DNA of 46,377 nucleotides from Collinsella sp. Lineage in GTDB: Bacteria; Actinomycetota; Coriobacteriia; Coriobacteriales; Coriobacteriaceae. This document shows positions 8,798 to 16,778 of this stretch, in pieces (position 1 is the stretch's first letter; each line of letters opens with the position of its first letter). The translations under genes were made by a program, and so were the position numbers. The stretch is taken from NCBI GenBank assembly GCA_019425045.1, contig JAHYYI010000015.1, positions 1-46,377 of the forward strand, in the 5' to 3' direction. The notes under the pieces are model-generated. The model searched no databases and had not been told where the DNA came from. It saw only the letters and a program-made list of their open reading frames with translations.

Positions 8798-11224
8798 TTA
8801 CGCGTGCCAGATCTCGTCGCGGTACTCGCGAATGGTACGGTCAGACGAGAACCAGCCCGAGGAGGCAGTGTTGAGCAGGGCCTTGCGGTTCCAGGTCTCC
8901 CGGTCGCCGTAGCTGCCGGTGAGCTTCTCCCACGCATCCACATAGCTGCGGAAGTCTGCCATGACCAGGTCGGGGTCGTTGTTGTTCATGAGCTCGTTGT
9001 AGATGCTCTCAAAGTTGCCCGAAAGACCCGCAAAGGTGTTGTCCTTGAGCTGGTCCATTACGCGGCCCAGACGCTCGCGGTCGCCGTTGAGGGTATCCCA
9101 CGCAAAGTAGCTGTTCGACGCCCAGAGCTGCTCGACCTCGGGGGCGGTCAGGCCAAAGATGGCCTCGTTCTCGCGGCCGGCCAGGTCGGCGATCTCGATG
9201 TTGGCGCCGTCGAGGGTACCCAGCGTAATGGCACCGTTCATCATGAGCTTCATGTTGGACGTGCCCGAGGCCTCCTTGCCGGCCGTGGAGATCTGCTCCG
9301 AGATCTCGGCGGCGGGGTAGATGAGCTGGGCGTTGCTCACGCGGAAGTTGGGGATAAAGCAGACCTTCATGACCTCGTTCACGCGGGCGTCGTTGTTGAT
9401 GACGTCGGCCACGGAGTTAATGAGGCGGATGGTCTCCTTGGCAAAGGTGTAGCTCGAGGCAGCCTTGCCGCTAAAGATGAAGGTCGTCGGCGTCACGTGG
9501 AAGTTGGGATCGGCGATGCGACGGTTGTAGATGTCCATCACCTTCATGATGTTCATGAGCTGGCGCTTATAGGCGTGGAAGCGCTTTACCTGAACATCAA
9601 AGACGGTGTTGGGGTCAATGACCAGGCCGGTCTCGGCCTTAACGTAGGCGGCCAGGCGCTCCTTGTTGGCGCGCTTGGAGGCACCCACGGCCTTGAGGAA
9701 CTCGATGTCGTTTTGGAACTCCTTGAGCTTCTCCAGCTCAAAGGCGTCCTTCAGCCAGCTGTCACCAATGGCCTCGGTCACGAGCTTGGCGTAGGTGGGG
9801 TTGGCCTCGGCAAAGAAGCGACGGTGCGAAATGCCGTTGGTCTTGTTGTTGAACTTCTCGGGCGTTAAGGCATAGAAGTCCTTGAGCACGATGTTCTTGA
9901 TGATGTCGGAGTGGATCTTAGCCACGCCGTTGACGCTGTGGCTGCAGATCACGGACAGATTGGCCATGCGAATCTCGCCGTCCCACAGGATGGCGGTCTG
10001 GCGCAGACGCTCCTGCCAGCCCTCCTGCGTGGTGTCGAACGACTCGTGCCAACGACGGCTGATCTCGTCGATGATCTGATACACGCGGGGGAGGAGCTTG
10101 GAGAACGTGCCGATGGGCCACTTCTCCAGAGCCTCGGGCAGGATGGTGTGGTTGGTGTAGCTCACGACCTGCGTCACGATGTTCCAGGCGTCGTCCCACT
10201 CGAGCTTCTTCTCGTCGATGAGGATACGCATGAGCTCGGGGCCGCACATGGCGGGGTGGGTATCGTTGGTGTGGATGGCCACAAACTGCGGCAGCAGCTC
10301 CCAGTTCGCGCCGTGCTCCTTCTCAAAGGTGTCGAGCAGGCTGTAGATGCCGGCCGAGACAAACAGGTACTCCTGCTTCAGGCGCAGAAGACGGCCGTGC
10401 TCGCCGGCGTCGTTGGGGTAGAGGATGGCACTGATGGCCTCGGCCTCGGCGCGCTCGGCGTCTGCCAGGGCGTAGTCGCCGCGGTTGAAGGCCTCCAGAT
10501 CGAAGTGCTCCTCGACCGGCTCGGCGGCCCAGACGCGCAGCTTGTTGACGGTCTCGCCAGCATAACCCACCACGGGGATGTCATAAGGGACGGCCAGGAT
10601 GTCCTGCGTGTCCACCGTGCGGTAGAACGTGCGGCCGTTCTCCTCAAAGCCCTCGACATGGCCACCAAACTTAATGGTCACGGCCTTGTCCTGACGACGG
10701 ACCTCCCACGGATAGCCGTGGGTGAGCCACTCGTCGGTGGCCTCGACCTGGCTGCCGTTGACGATCTCCTGCTTAAACAGGCCGTAGCGGTAGCGCATGC
10801 CGTTGCCGTAGCCGGCAATGCCCTCGGCTGCCATGGAATCCAGGAAGCACGCGGCCAGACGGCCCAGGCCACCGTTGCCCAGCGCCGGATCGGGCTCCTG
10901 GTTCTCGATGACGGAAAGGTCAAAGCCCATGTCGTCGAGCGCCTCGGCGACCATGTCGCGCACGCCAAAGTTGAGCAGGTAGTTGTCAAGCAGGCGGCCG
11001 ATCAAAAACTCGATCGAGAAGTAGTACACGCGCTTCTTGCCCTCGGCGGCCGCACGGGCGTCACTCTTGGTGGCAACGGTGCGTGCCTTCTCGGCCACGA
11101 GCTTGGCCAGGGCGTTAAAGCGGTCGAGGTCGCTGGCGGCCTCGACGCTCTTGCCGCTGATGCTCATGACGGCATCGCGATAGAGCTCGGTAAACTCCTG
11201 CTTGTTGTCGAAGATCTTATTCAT
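8798..11224 (-). CDS. glgP: Glycogen phosphorylase
   Basis: The 808-residue GT35 phosphorylase releases glucose-1-phosphate from alpha-1,4-glucan ends using phosphate and pyridoxal phosphate. The PLP-site signature EASGTSNMKLMMNGAITLGT is near residue 655, with the PLP lysine in its SNMK part. GNGGLGRLAACFLDS near residue 115 is the other classic phosphorylase motif. Length is normal. AAAGGAACGT precedes the ATG. The 93-bp gap to glgB holds a 12-bp palindrome, TTACAGCTGTAA (11298-11309), of unknown meaning. The gene's position within a synthetic glg cluster implies storage and mobilisation are co-expressed, with balance set by enzyme regulation. Confidence 0.96.
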   Translation of the reverse strand: MNKIFDNKQEFTELYRDAVMSISGKSVEAASDLDRFNALAKLVAEKARTVATKSDARAAAEGKKRVYYFSIEFLIGRLLDNYLLNFGVRDMVAEALDDMGFDLSVIENQEPDPALGNGGLGRLAACFLDSMAAEGIAGYGNGMRYRYGLFKQEIVNGSQVEATDEWLTHGYPWEVRRQDKAVTIKFGGHVEGFEENGRTFYRTVDTQDILAVPYDIPVVGYAGETVNKLRVWAAEPVEEHFDLEAFNRGDYALADAERAEAEAISAILYPNDAGEHGRLLRLKQEYLFVSAGIYSLLDTFEKEHGANWELLPQFVAIHTNDTHPAMCGPELMRILIDEKKLEWDDAWNIVTQVVSYTNHTILPEALEKWPIGTFSKLLPRVYQIIDEISRRWHESFDTTQEGWQERLRQTAILWDGEIRMANLSVICSHSVNGVAKIHSDIIKNIVLKDFYALTPEKFNNKTNGISHRRFFAEANPTYAKLVTEAIGDSWLKDAFELEKLKEFQNDIEFLKAVGASKRANKERLAAYVKAETGLVIDPNTVFDVQVKRFHAYKRQLMNIMKVMDIYNRRIADPNFHVTPTTFIFSGKAASSYTFAKETIRLINSVADVINNDARVNEVMKVCFIPNFRVSNAQLIYPAAEISEQISTAGKEASGTSNMKLMMNGAITLGTLDGANIEIADLAGRENEAIFGLTAPEVEQLWASNSYFAWDTLNGDRERLGRVMDQLKDNTFAGLSGNFESIYNELMNNNDPDLVMADFRSYVDAWEKLTGSYGDRETWNRKALLNTASSGWFSSDRTIREYRDEIWHA

Positions 11225-11317
11225 ACGTTCCTTTCCCCCGGGGATGTTTCTCCCGGAACGGTTATGACATGTATCCTACGCCCCCGCGGGGCGGGTATTA
11301 CAGCTGTAACGGCTTTG

Positions 11318-13576
11318 TTACGCATCCTTGGCAGACGGCTTAACAGAAGCAGACTTTGCCTTGGTAGCGCCCTTTTTGGCAGCCGGCTTCTTGGACGCGG
11401 TAGTCTTAGCAGCGGGCTTTGCGGAAGACTTGGCCTTGGTCGTCGTGGCCTTCGCCTTAGCCGGAGCCTTCTTAGCAGCAGCGGCCTTGGGCTTCACCGT
11501 GGACGAGCGCTTGCGCGTCGCCTTCTTGGGCTCCTCAACCACGGGCGGCTTATAACTGCTGGGACCGCGACGCTTAAGCACCACGCCTGCCAGGCCGGGC
11601 ACCTTAATCTCGATGGAGTCCATCTGCCCGTTCCAGGGATAGGGCTCGCTCGAGCACGTGTAGGGTTCCTCGCCGGCATAGCCGCTGCCACCGAACTCGG
11701 GACGGTCGGAATCGAAGATGACCTCCCAGTCGCCCTCGCGCGGCACGCCTACGCGGAAGCTCTCGTAGCTCGCGGGGTCAAAGTTGATCAGGATCACCAG
11801 GTCGTCGTCGACATCCTCGCCCTGGCGCACAAAGCTCACGATGGACTGCTTGGAGTTGTCCGCGTCAATCCAGGTAAAGCCGTCGTCGGTGTAGCCGCGC
11901 TCATACAGGGCGGGCTCGGCGGTATACAGGTGGTTGAGCGCCTTGATAAACGCCTGATGATGACGGTGGGTCTCGTACTCCTCGGTCAGGAACCACTGGA
12001 TGGACTCGTAGTAGCGCCACTCAATAAACTGGCCGATCTCGTTGCCCATAAAGTTGAGCTTGGCACCGGGGTGCGTCATCTGGTAGAAAGCCAGCGTTCG
12101 TAGGCCGGCAAACTGGCGCCACCAGTCGCCCGGCATGCGGCCAATGAGCGAGCACTTACCGTGCACGACCTCGTCGTGGCTCAGCGGGCAAATAAAGTTC
12201 TCGGTAAAGGCGTACATGATGGAGAACGTGAGCAGACCGTGGTTGCCGGGGCGCCACGGAAAATCGGTCTGCATGTAGTGCAGGGTGTCGTTCATCCAGC
12301 CCATGTCCCACTTGTAGTGGAAGCCCAGGCCGCCGTCCTGCGGCGGGTAGGTCACGAGCGGCCACGCGGTGGACTCCTCGGCCATCATCATCACGTCGGG
12401 GTAGTGTGCCTCAACAGCGCAGTTGACCTGGCGGATAAATGCGCTGGCGTCCAGGTCTTCCTCGGTGCCGTACTTGTTGAACTTCTTTTGGCCGGGATCG
12501 TCGATGCCAAAGTTGAGGTACAGCATGCTGGACACGCCGTCCATGCGAATGCCGTCAACGTGGAAGTTCTCGAGCCAGTACAGCACGTTGGAGACCAGAA
12601 AGGAGCGGACCTCGCCACGGGCGAAGTCGAACTTGTGCGTGCCCCAGTTGGGGTGAATCTCGTGCTCAAACAGCATATGGCCGTTAAAGGTAGCAAGGCC
12701 GTGGGAGTCGGCGCAAAAACCGCCGGGCACCCAGTCCATGATCACGCCGATGCCCGCCTCATGGCACGCATCGATAAAGTGCATGAGTTGCTGCGGGTCG
12801 CCATAGCGCGACGTGGCGGCATAGTAGCCGGTCGTCTGGTAGCCCCAGGAGCCGTCGAAGGGATGCTCCATGAGCGGCATGACCTCGATATGCGTGTAGC
12901 CCATGTCGCGCACGTAGTCCACGAACTCGACCGACAGGTCGTCGTAGGTGTAGAACTCGCCGCGCTGCGCGGGGAAGGGGTCCATGGGACCGGGGTAGTT
13001 GCCGTACTCGTCCGGCTCGCCCTGCGGTGCGTCGCCATGGCGCTTCCACGAGCCAATATGCACCTCGTAGATGTTAAGGGGCTGTGACATGTGGTTGTGG
13101 CCGGCACGGCGCTTGAGCCATGCGGCATCGTTCCACTTATAGCCGTCGAGGGTCCACAGCACGCTCGCAGTACCCGGAGGGCACTCGGCCTTAAAGGCAT
13201 ACGGATCGGCCTTGTAGAGCTTTTTGCCCTCGTTGGTCTCGATGAGATACTTATAGAGCTGACCTTGTTCTGCGCCAGGAATAAAGCCTTCCCAAATAGC
13301 GCTCGTATGCACGGGCACCAGCGGGTTGGCTTCCTCATTCCAGTCGTTAAATTCGCCAATGACATGCACGCTCTTTACGTCGGGCGCCCAAACGCAAAAG
13401 CGCCAGCCGCGCGTACGGTTCTGCGTGTCGGGGTGCGCGCCCATCTTTTCCCAGCTGCGCTCCCACGTGCCGATGCCAAACAGATAGACATCGTCCTTGG
13501 TGAGCTCCGGTGCGTGCGGGGCGGCTTTACGGGTTGCGGGCTTTTTAGCCGTTGGCTTTAGCTTTGTATCGCTCAC
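11318..13576 (-). CDS. glgB: 1,4-alpha-glucan branching enzyme GlgB with Lys/Ala-rich tail
   Basis: This GH13 branching enzyme has an N-terminal CBM48 domain (RFCVWAPDVKSVHVIGEFNDW). In its catalytic barrel are DGIRMDGVSSML (nucleophile Asp), MMAEEST (acid/base Glu) and CPLSHDEVVHGK (transition-state Asp). The C-terminal 85 residues are a basic Lys/Ala/Thr/Ser tail like that of GlgA, and the first 25 residues are also Lys/Ala/Thr-rich. The start is uncertain. I favour the GTG at 13576 (SDTKLKPT...), but an ATG pair at 13588-13591 and a TTG at 13636 are in frame and none has a strong ribosome site. It is the first gene of the glg block, so the structured, operator-bearing region upstream probably controls the whole cluster. 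Confidence 0.94.
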   Translation of the reverse strand: MSDTKLKPTAKKPATRKAAPHAPELTKDDVYLFGIGTWERSWEKMGAHPDTQNRTRGWRFCVWAPDVKSVHVIGEFNDWNEEANPLVPVHTSAIWEGFIPGAEQGQLYKYLIETNEGKKLYKADPYAFKAECPPGTASVLWTLDGYKWNDAAWLKRRAGHNHMSQPLNIYEVHIGSWKRHGDAPQGEPDEYGNYPGPMDPFPAQRGEFYTYDDLSVEFVDYVRDMGYTHIEVMPLMEHPFDGSWGYQTTGYYAATSRYGDPQQLMHFIDACHEAGIGVIMDWVPGGFCADSHGLATFNGHMLFEHEIHPNWGTHKFDFARGEVRSFLVSNVLYWLENFHVDGIRMDGVSSMLYLNFGIDDPGQKKFNKYGTEEDLDASAFIRQVNCAVEAHYPDVMMMAEESTAWPLVTYPPQDGGLGFHYKWDMGWMNDTLHYMQTDFPWRPGNHGLLTFSIMYAFTENFICPLSHDEVVHGKCSLIGRMPGDWWRQFAGLRTLAFYQMTHPGAKLNFMGNEIGQFIEWRYYESIQWFLTEEYETHRHHQAFIKALNHLYTAEPALYERGYTDDGFTWIDADNSKQSIVSFVRQGEDVDDDLVILINFDPASYESFRVGVPREGDWEVIFDSDRPEFGGSGYAGEEPYTCSSEPYPWNGQMDSIEIKVPGLAGVVLKRRGPSSYKPPVVEEPKKATRKRSSTVKPKAAAAKKAPAKAKATTTKAKSSAKPAAKTTASKKPAAKKGATKAKSASVKPSAKDA

Positions 13577-13676
13577 GTTTGATCCCATCATGACGCGGCA
13601 GCGTGTTGCCTTGGTGACTAGATGCGAAAGGTCCAAGGCTGCACGAATCGAAGGGACGGCGATAGTTCTATGATTC

Positions 13677-13702
13677 GTTCCACCTCGCGTGCTCGGTGGA
13701 AC
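13677..13702 (-). promoter_or_regulatory. Hairpin in the glgB leader
   Basis: A perfect 8-bp stem (GTTCCACC/GGTGGAAC) with a 10-nt loop lies about 100 bases upstream of the proposed glgB start, inside the probable untranslated leader. CGAATC/GATTCG arms flank part of it. It may be a leader RNA structure; no known riboswitch class is recognised. Confidence 0.35.
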
Positions 13703-13813
13703 TTTCGGCAGAAACTACGATAACACCTGTACGTTACTTTTATGAAGGAAAGTGGTTTTTGGGCGGCGTTTAATCGGCGAGCGCCATGTTTAGACCACTG
13801 GCAGAATTGCGAT

Positions 13814-13905
13814 GGTAAAACTCTTGACAGTTTTACCAATAAGGGTTTTTGATTGTTGGTTTGACGTTTGGTAAAACGTTTTTAGCAGGTTGTTTACCAT
13901 TTTAC
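13814..13905. promoter_or_regulatory. Cluster of GGTAAAAC/GTTTTACC operator-like repeats
   Basis: Within 92 bp of the divergent glgB/HAD-phosphatase gap there are two GGTAAAAC and one GTTTTACC octamer plus near matches. GGTAAAAC at 13814-13821 and GTTTTACC at 13830-13837 form a perfect inverted repeat with an 8-bp spacer. At 13870 a second site reads GGTAAAACGTTTTTA, a palindrome with a central CG typical of LacI-family operators. A GTTTACCATTTTAC variant follows at 13891. The octamer recurs at 3920, upstream of the GH13-GH77 gene. A common sugar-responsive repressor is the simplest explanation; that is inference. Confidence 0.6.
13824..13853 (+). promoter_or_regulatory. Candidate promoter for the HAD phosphatase gene
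   Basis: A consensus -35 box TTGACA (13824-13829) sits in the spacer between the two octamers of the perfect inverted repeat. A TTTGAT at 13848-13853 gives an 18-bp spacing. Any protein bound to the repeat would cover the -35 box, so repression by occlusion is expected. Confidence 0.4.
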
Positions 13906-13921
13906 ATCGAAAGGTACATTT

Positions 13922-14611
13922 ATGTCCCAGACCGCCGCTCCCAATGTCGCTTTTATTTTCGATTGCGACGGCACACTGGTTAATAGCACCCCCGTTTGGG
14001 CCTATGCCCAGCCCGAGTTATTGCACCGCCACGGAGTTGACGTGACGGTCGACGATTTTGCCCAGTTTGAGCATTTGTCGCTCGAGGACGAGTGCCAGGC
14101 CTACCACGACACCTGGGACATTGGCGCGAATGGCGAAGAGCTGTATCGCGAGCTGGGCGACATCCTGATCGGTGGCTACTCCAAGGTGCCGCCGCGCGAG
14201 GGTCTGCTAGCGTTTTTGGAACAGGCGAAGGCAGCCGGTATTGCCATGTGCGTGGCCACGTCCACTCCGGCCGAGCTAGTGCGGTCCGCGCTCGCTGGTG
14301 CCGGGCTCGACGCTTACATGGAGTTTGTGACCACCACGGGTGAGGCGGGGCGTTCCAAGCAATTCCCCGATGTGTACGAGCTGGCGCTGCGCCGCCTTGA
14401 GGAGCGCCATGGGCATAAGTTTGACCGCGCATGGGTGTTTGAGGACGCCGTCTTTGGCCTTAAGAGCTCTGGCACCGCCGGCTTTAAGCGCGTGGGCATC
14501 TATGACCCGCATGGCCGTATGGAGCGCGAGGACGTGCGCGATAACTGCGATATCTTTGTCGACAGCTACGAGGAGCTGGATTTGGCCCGTGTGCTTTCGT
14601 TTGAGGGATAG
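13922..14611 (+). CDS. HAD superfamily phosphatase, beta-phosphoglucomutase-like
   Basis: The 229-residue protein shows all four HAD motifs: FDCDGTL near residue 14 (nucleophile and acid Asp), ATST near residue 117, a Lys in GRSKQFPD, and VFEDAVFGLKSS. An inserted helical cap follows motif I, as in subfamily I enzymes such as beta-phosphoglucomutase and phosphoglycolate phosphatase. The substrate cannot be told from sequence. Its position opposite glgB under shared operator-like repeats suggests a sugar phosphate, which is inference. ATG at 13922 follows GAAAGG. The next gene starts nine bases after its stop. Confidence 0.85.
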   Translation: MSQTAAPNVAFIFDCDGTLVNSTPVWAYAQPELLHRHGVDVTVDDFAQFEHLSLEDECQAYHDTWDIGANGEELYRELGDILIGGYSKVPPREGLLAFLEQAKAAGIAMCVATSTPAELVRSALAGAGLDAYMEFVTTTGEAGRSKQFPDVYELALRRLEERHGHKFDRAWVFEDAVFGLKSSGTAGFKRVGIYDPHGRMEREDVRDNCDIFVDSYEELDLARVLSFEG

Positions 14612-14620
14612 GCGAGTACC

Positions 14621-15262
14621 GTGGCTTGCAAAGTATTAGTGGTTTGTGGCTCGCCGGTGGTGGCGAGTGCGGATCTGTTGCGTAGGCTAGCAGGGGAGTG
14701 CAACCACGTTGTCGCCGTGGACCGCGGACTCGACGCGCTGTTGAGTGCTGGCCTGGGCTGCGACGTTTATGTGGGGGATGCCGACACGGTGAGCGAGGCA
14801 GGCCGTGCGATGGTCGATGCCGCCGCCGACTTTGAAGTTGAACGCCACGACCCCTACAAGGACTACACCGATCTGGCGCTGGCGCTCGATTCCGTCCGTC
14901 GCCGCTGGCCAGGTGCCGAAGTGGTCACGACTTGCGCCACCGGTGGCCGTCCCGATATGGCCCTTTCCGTTCTGGGGCTGCTCGCGGGCTACGAGGATGC
15001 CCCCGTCTGGATCGCCGAGAACAAGGTGGTCGCCCGCATCCTTCGCGCAGGCGAGTCGTGGACCATCGAAGGCGCCGAAGGCAAGACGTTCTCCATCATC
15101 GCCATTGCCCCTAACACCGAGGTAAGCGAACACGGCCTAGAATGGGAACTAAATCACGCCCCGCTGGGCTTGTTGGCCGACACCGGCATCAGCAACGTCG
15201 TTAGGTCAAAAGCCACGATCCAAGTCCACGCTGGCACCGCCATCGCTTACCTATATCAATAG
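14621..15262 (+). CDS. thiN: Thiamine pyrophosphokinase
   Basis: This 213-residue protein matches the thiamine diphosphokinase family, which transfers pyrophosphate from ATP to thiamine. Visible family features are AVDRGLDALLSAGL, the acidic VGDADT motif near residue 51, KDYTDLALAL near residue 83, and ATGGRPDMALSVL near residue 105. The C-terminus has the beta-rich SIIAIAP...LEWEL...GISN pattern of the thiamine-binding domain. The start is a GTG, with GGGATAGGCGAG upstream. It is probably co-transcribed with the HAD phosphatase, although the two need not share a pathway. Length agrees with the family. Confidence 0.85.
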   Translation: MACKVLVVCGSPVVASADLLRRLAGECNHVVAVDRGLDALLSAGLGCDVYVGDADTVSEAGRAMVDAAADFEVERHDPYKDYTDLALALDSVRRRWPGAEVVTTCATGGRPDMALSVLGLLAGYEDAPVWIAENKVVARILRAGESWTIEGAEGKTFSIIAIAPNTEVSEHGLEWELNHAPLGLLADTGISNVVRSKATIQVHAGTAIAYLYQ

Positions 15263-15290
15263 GCATTTAGAATCTGACCCAAAAAAGTCC

Positions 15291-15319
15291 TTGCACGCCG
15301 TGCCAACTTCCCCTATAGT
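15291..15319 (+). promoter_or_regulatory. Promoter of tRNA-Ala
   Basis: TTGCAC (15291-15296) and TATAGT (15314-15319) are separated by 17 bp and lie just before the tRNA. This is a good vegetative sigma factor promoter. Confidence 0.7.
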
Positions 15320-15332
15320 ATCTCCTCGTCAC

Positions 15333-15408
15333 GGGGGCGTAGCTCAGCTGGGAGAGCGCTTGACTGGCAGTCAAGAGGTCAGGGGTTCGATCCCCCTCGT
15401 CTCCACCA
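15333..15408 (+). tRNA. tRNA-Ala (anticodon GGC)
   Basis: The sequence folds into a full cloverleaf. It has a 7-bp acceptor stem (GGGGGCG with CGTCTCC, two G-U pairs), D stem GCTC/GAGC, anticodon stem CTTGA/TCAAG with loop CTGGCAG (anticodon GGC), T stem AGGGG/CCCCT with TTCGATC loop, discriminator A and encoded CCA. It is a single-gene unit with its own promoter and terminator. Confidence 0.95.
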
Positions 15409-15418
15409 TCGTGAATGT

Positions 15419-15448
15419 AAAGGCCTTCGGAATTCCGAAGGCCTTTTT
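15419..15448 (+). terminator. Rho-independent terminator after tRNA-Ala
   Basis: A perfect 12-bp stem (AAAGGCCTTCGG/CCGAAGGCCTTT) with an AATT loop is followed by a run of T. It lies 11 bases past the tRNA. Confidence 0.9.
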
Positions 15449-15934
15449 CATGCCAAAACACCACGCGCTGCAAACACCACCTACGTCAACAAAAAGTTGC
15501 ACAATTTATTTCCCATGTCTGTACATAGTTTGTTAGACAAACGGAATTACCAGTGCAGCTCGCTGCTCCAGTTGGGCTTCAGGGACGTCTCCAATCACCG
15601 CTTGCACCCCAATAACCTGCACCAACGTGAACAACATCCCAAAACAACCCCCTTAAGCACGTCAAATGAACGATATGTTGTCAAACGCAGCCCAAATCAG
15701 TTTCACTAACAGCTTGTGCTAGGATACCTAACGTTACATGAGTTCAACTGTGCTCGCGGCTCCAGCAAGCCATAAAGCGCAGGGTCGATCAGCATCCGGC
15801 CGTAACGGCGGTGCCAGAAACACCACGAGCTCCAATAAAGAGGCCTTGCGACTTTAATTATTTGCTTTGCGTTAATTCCAAGATGCAAATAGTTATTAGC
15901 AGGCATGCTAAAACGTAGCAGTCCTTCAGCTGTT
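15449..15934. other. Non-coding stretch upstream of the exopolysaccharide leader
   Basis: About 490 bp carry no convincing gene; the short open frames here lack ribosome sites and family features. The base composition is lower in GC than the flanks. The promoter of the polysaccharide operon probably lies in its right part, but I cannot assign one box pair with confidence. Confidence 0.5.
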
Positions 15935-15978
15935 TGCGTGCGGTCCAGTTTTGAATTTGCTTGACTGGATCGCACGTA
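15935..15978 (+). promoter_or_regulatory. Leader hairpin 1 upstream of loaP-like gene
   Basis: Fifteen bases at 15935-15949 (TGCGTGCGGTCCAGT) pair with 15964-15978 using only two G-U wobbles, with a 14-nt loop. It stands four bases before a second strong hairpin, so this looks like a structured RNA leader. Confidence 0.6.
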
Positions 15979-15982
15979 GCCA

Positions 15983-16024
15983 GCTGAGGTTGTTGGTGTA
16001 TTTGCGATACGCAACAACCTCAGC
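15983..16024 (+). promoter_or_regulatory. Leader hairpin 2 upstream of loaP-like gene
   Basis: A 13-bp perfect stem (GCTGAGGTTGTTG with CAACAACCTCAGC) encloses further GTGTA/TACGC pairing. Hairpins in the 5' leader are the recognition elements for LoaP-type antiterminators, so this is a candidate binding site. That role is inferred. Confidence 0.6.
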
Positions 16025-16069
16025 GCTGCTTCTATACATACCGTTCACGGTGGGACAGAGCCACGTGCT

Positions 16070-16164
16070 TGTCTGACTGGGCTCAGGGTTTGAATATGGA
16101 GCGCCTTCGCGCACAAGCGCCCTGGCGAAGCCATACCCAAACCCCGTGAGCCACACGTAAGACA
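16070..16164 (+). promoter_or_regulatory. Long extended hairpin directly before the loaP-like ribosome site
   Basis: Nested complementary blocks stack in register over 95 nt: TGTCT/AGACA, GGCTCA/TGAGCC, GGGTTTG/CAAACCC, ATGG/CCAT and CTTCGC/GCGAAG. The structure ends a few bases before the AAGGGGG ribosome site, so it could regulate antitermination or translation of the NusG paralogue. Confidence 0.6.
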
Positions 16165-16181
16165 GCAAGGGGGTGGTGCTC

Positions 16182-16727
16182 GTGTGGTATGTGATTCAGG
16201 TCATTAACGGTCGCGAAGATGTAATGCGCGAGCGCATCGAGCGCATGGTGCCGGCTGGCACCATGCAGGAGCTCTTTTATCCCCAATATCAAACCGAGAT
16301 TAAGGTACACGGCGAATGGGTTAACACGACCAAGCCGCTCTTTCCCGGTTATCTTATCTGCGATACGGCAGACCCCCGCACCGTGCAACAGCATCTGCTG
16401 CGCATGGACGACTTTGCCCGGGTGTTATCCCAGGACAGTAAGTTTGTGCCGCTGGCAAAAGAAGAGGTCCAGCTTATTGGCAGCTTTACGCATAGGGGAG
16501 ACCGCGTAGTGCCCATGAGTGAGGCCCTAAAAGACGGCGACCAGGTCGTAGTAACGGCTGGTCCACTGCTGGGCCACGAAGGCCTCATTAAAACCATTAA
16601 TAGACGCAAGTGCACTGCTTATTTGGAGCTCGACCTGTGCGGCCGGCGCGTAACCACCCGCGTTGGCCTTGCCGTTCTTTCAAACGAGCAGCGCGTCATG
16701 CGCAACCTTAAAAAGGCGATCGCCTAG
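16182..16727 (+). CDS. loaP: NusG paralogue, LoaP-type antiterminator
   Basis: This 181-residue protein has an N-terminal NGN domain that starts with the family's WYVIQVINGRE. It continues with FYPQYQTEIKVHGEW...KPLFPGYLI, and near residue 118 a KOW domain reads LKDGDQVVVTAGPLLGHEGLIKTINRRK. The housekeeping NusG is normally longer in actinobacteria and sits beside secE and rplK. This copy instead heads a long polysaccharide operon, as specialised paralogues such as LoaP and UpxY do. They keep RNA polymerase elongating through terminators in long operons. I favour the GTG at 16182 because AAGGGGG lies eight bases upstream and WYV follows directly. The structured RNA leader before it fits an RNA-recognising LoaP protein. 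The LoaP subfamily label needs a phylogeny. Confidence 0.85.
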   Translation: MWYVIQVINGREDVMRERIERMVPAGTMQELFYPQYQTEIKVHGEWVNTTKPLFPGYLICDTADPRTVQQHLLRMDDFARVLSQDSKFVPLAKEEVQLIGSFTHRGDRVVPMSEALKDGDQVVVTAGPLLGHEGLIKTINRRKCTAYLELDLCGRRVTTRVGLAVLSNEQRVMRNLKKAIA

Positions 16728-16778
16728 CTGCAGACGGTCGCTACACAGAACAGGGAGGATCCCCGACCCGGGGACGAA

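Noticed and set aside
9911..12103. A 730-codon open frame on the plus strand opposite glgP and glgB
   Set aside because: It is the antisense shadow of two clear genes in GC-rich DNA; it has no family features and no ribosome site.
15706..16017. Minus-strand frame of 103 codons upstream of loaP
   Set aside because: No ribosome site, no recognisable motif, and it overlaps the structured leader.
16182..16727. Housekeeping NusG
   Set aside because: No secE, rplK or rplA next to it; it heads a polysaccharide operon and has a structured leader, which fits a specialised paralogue.
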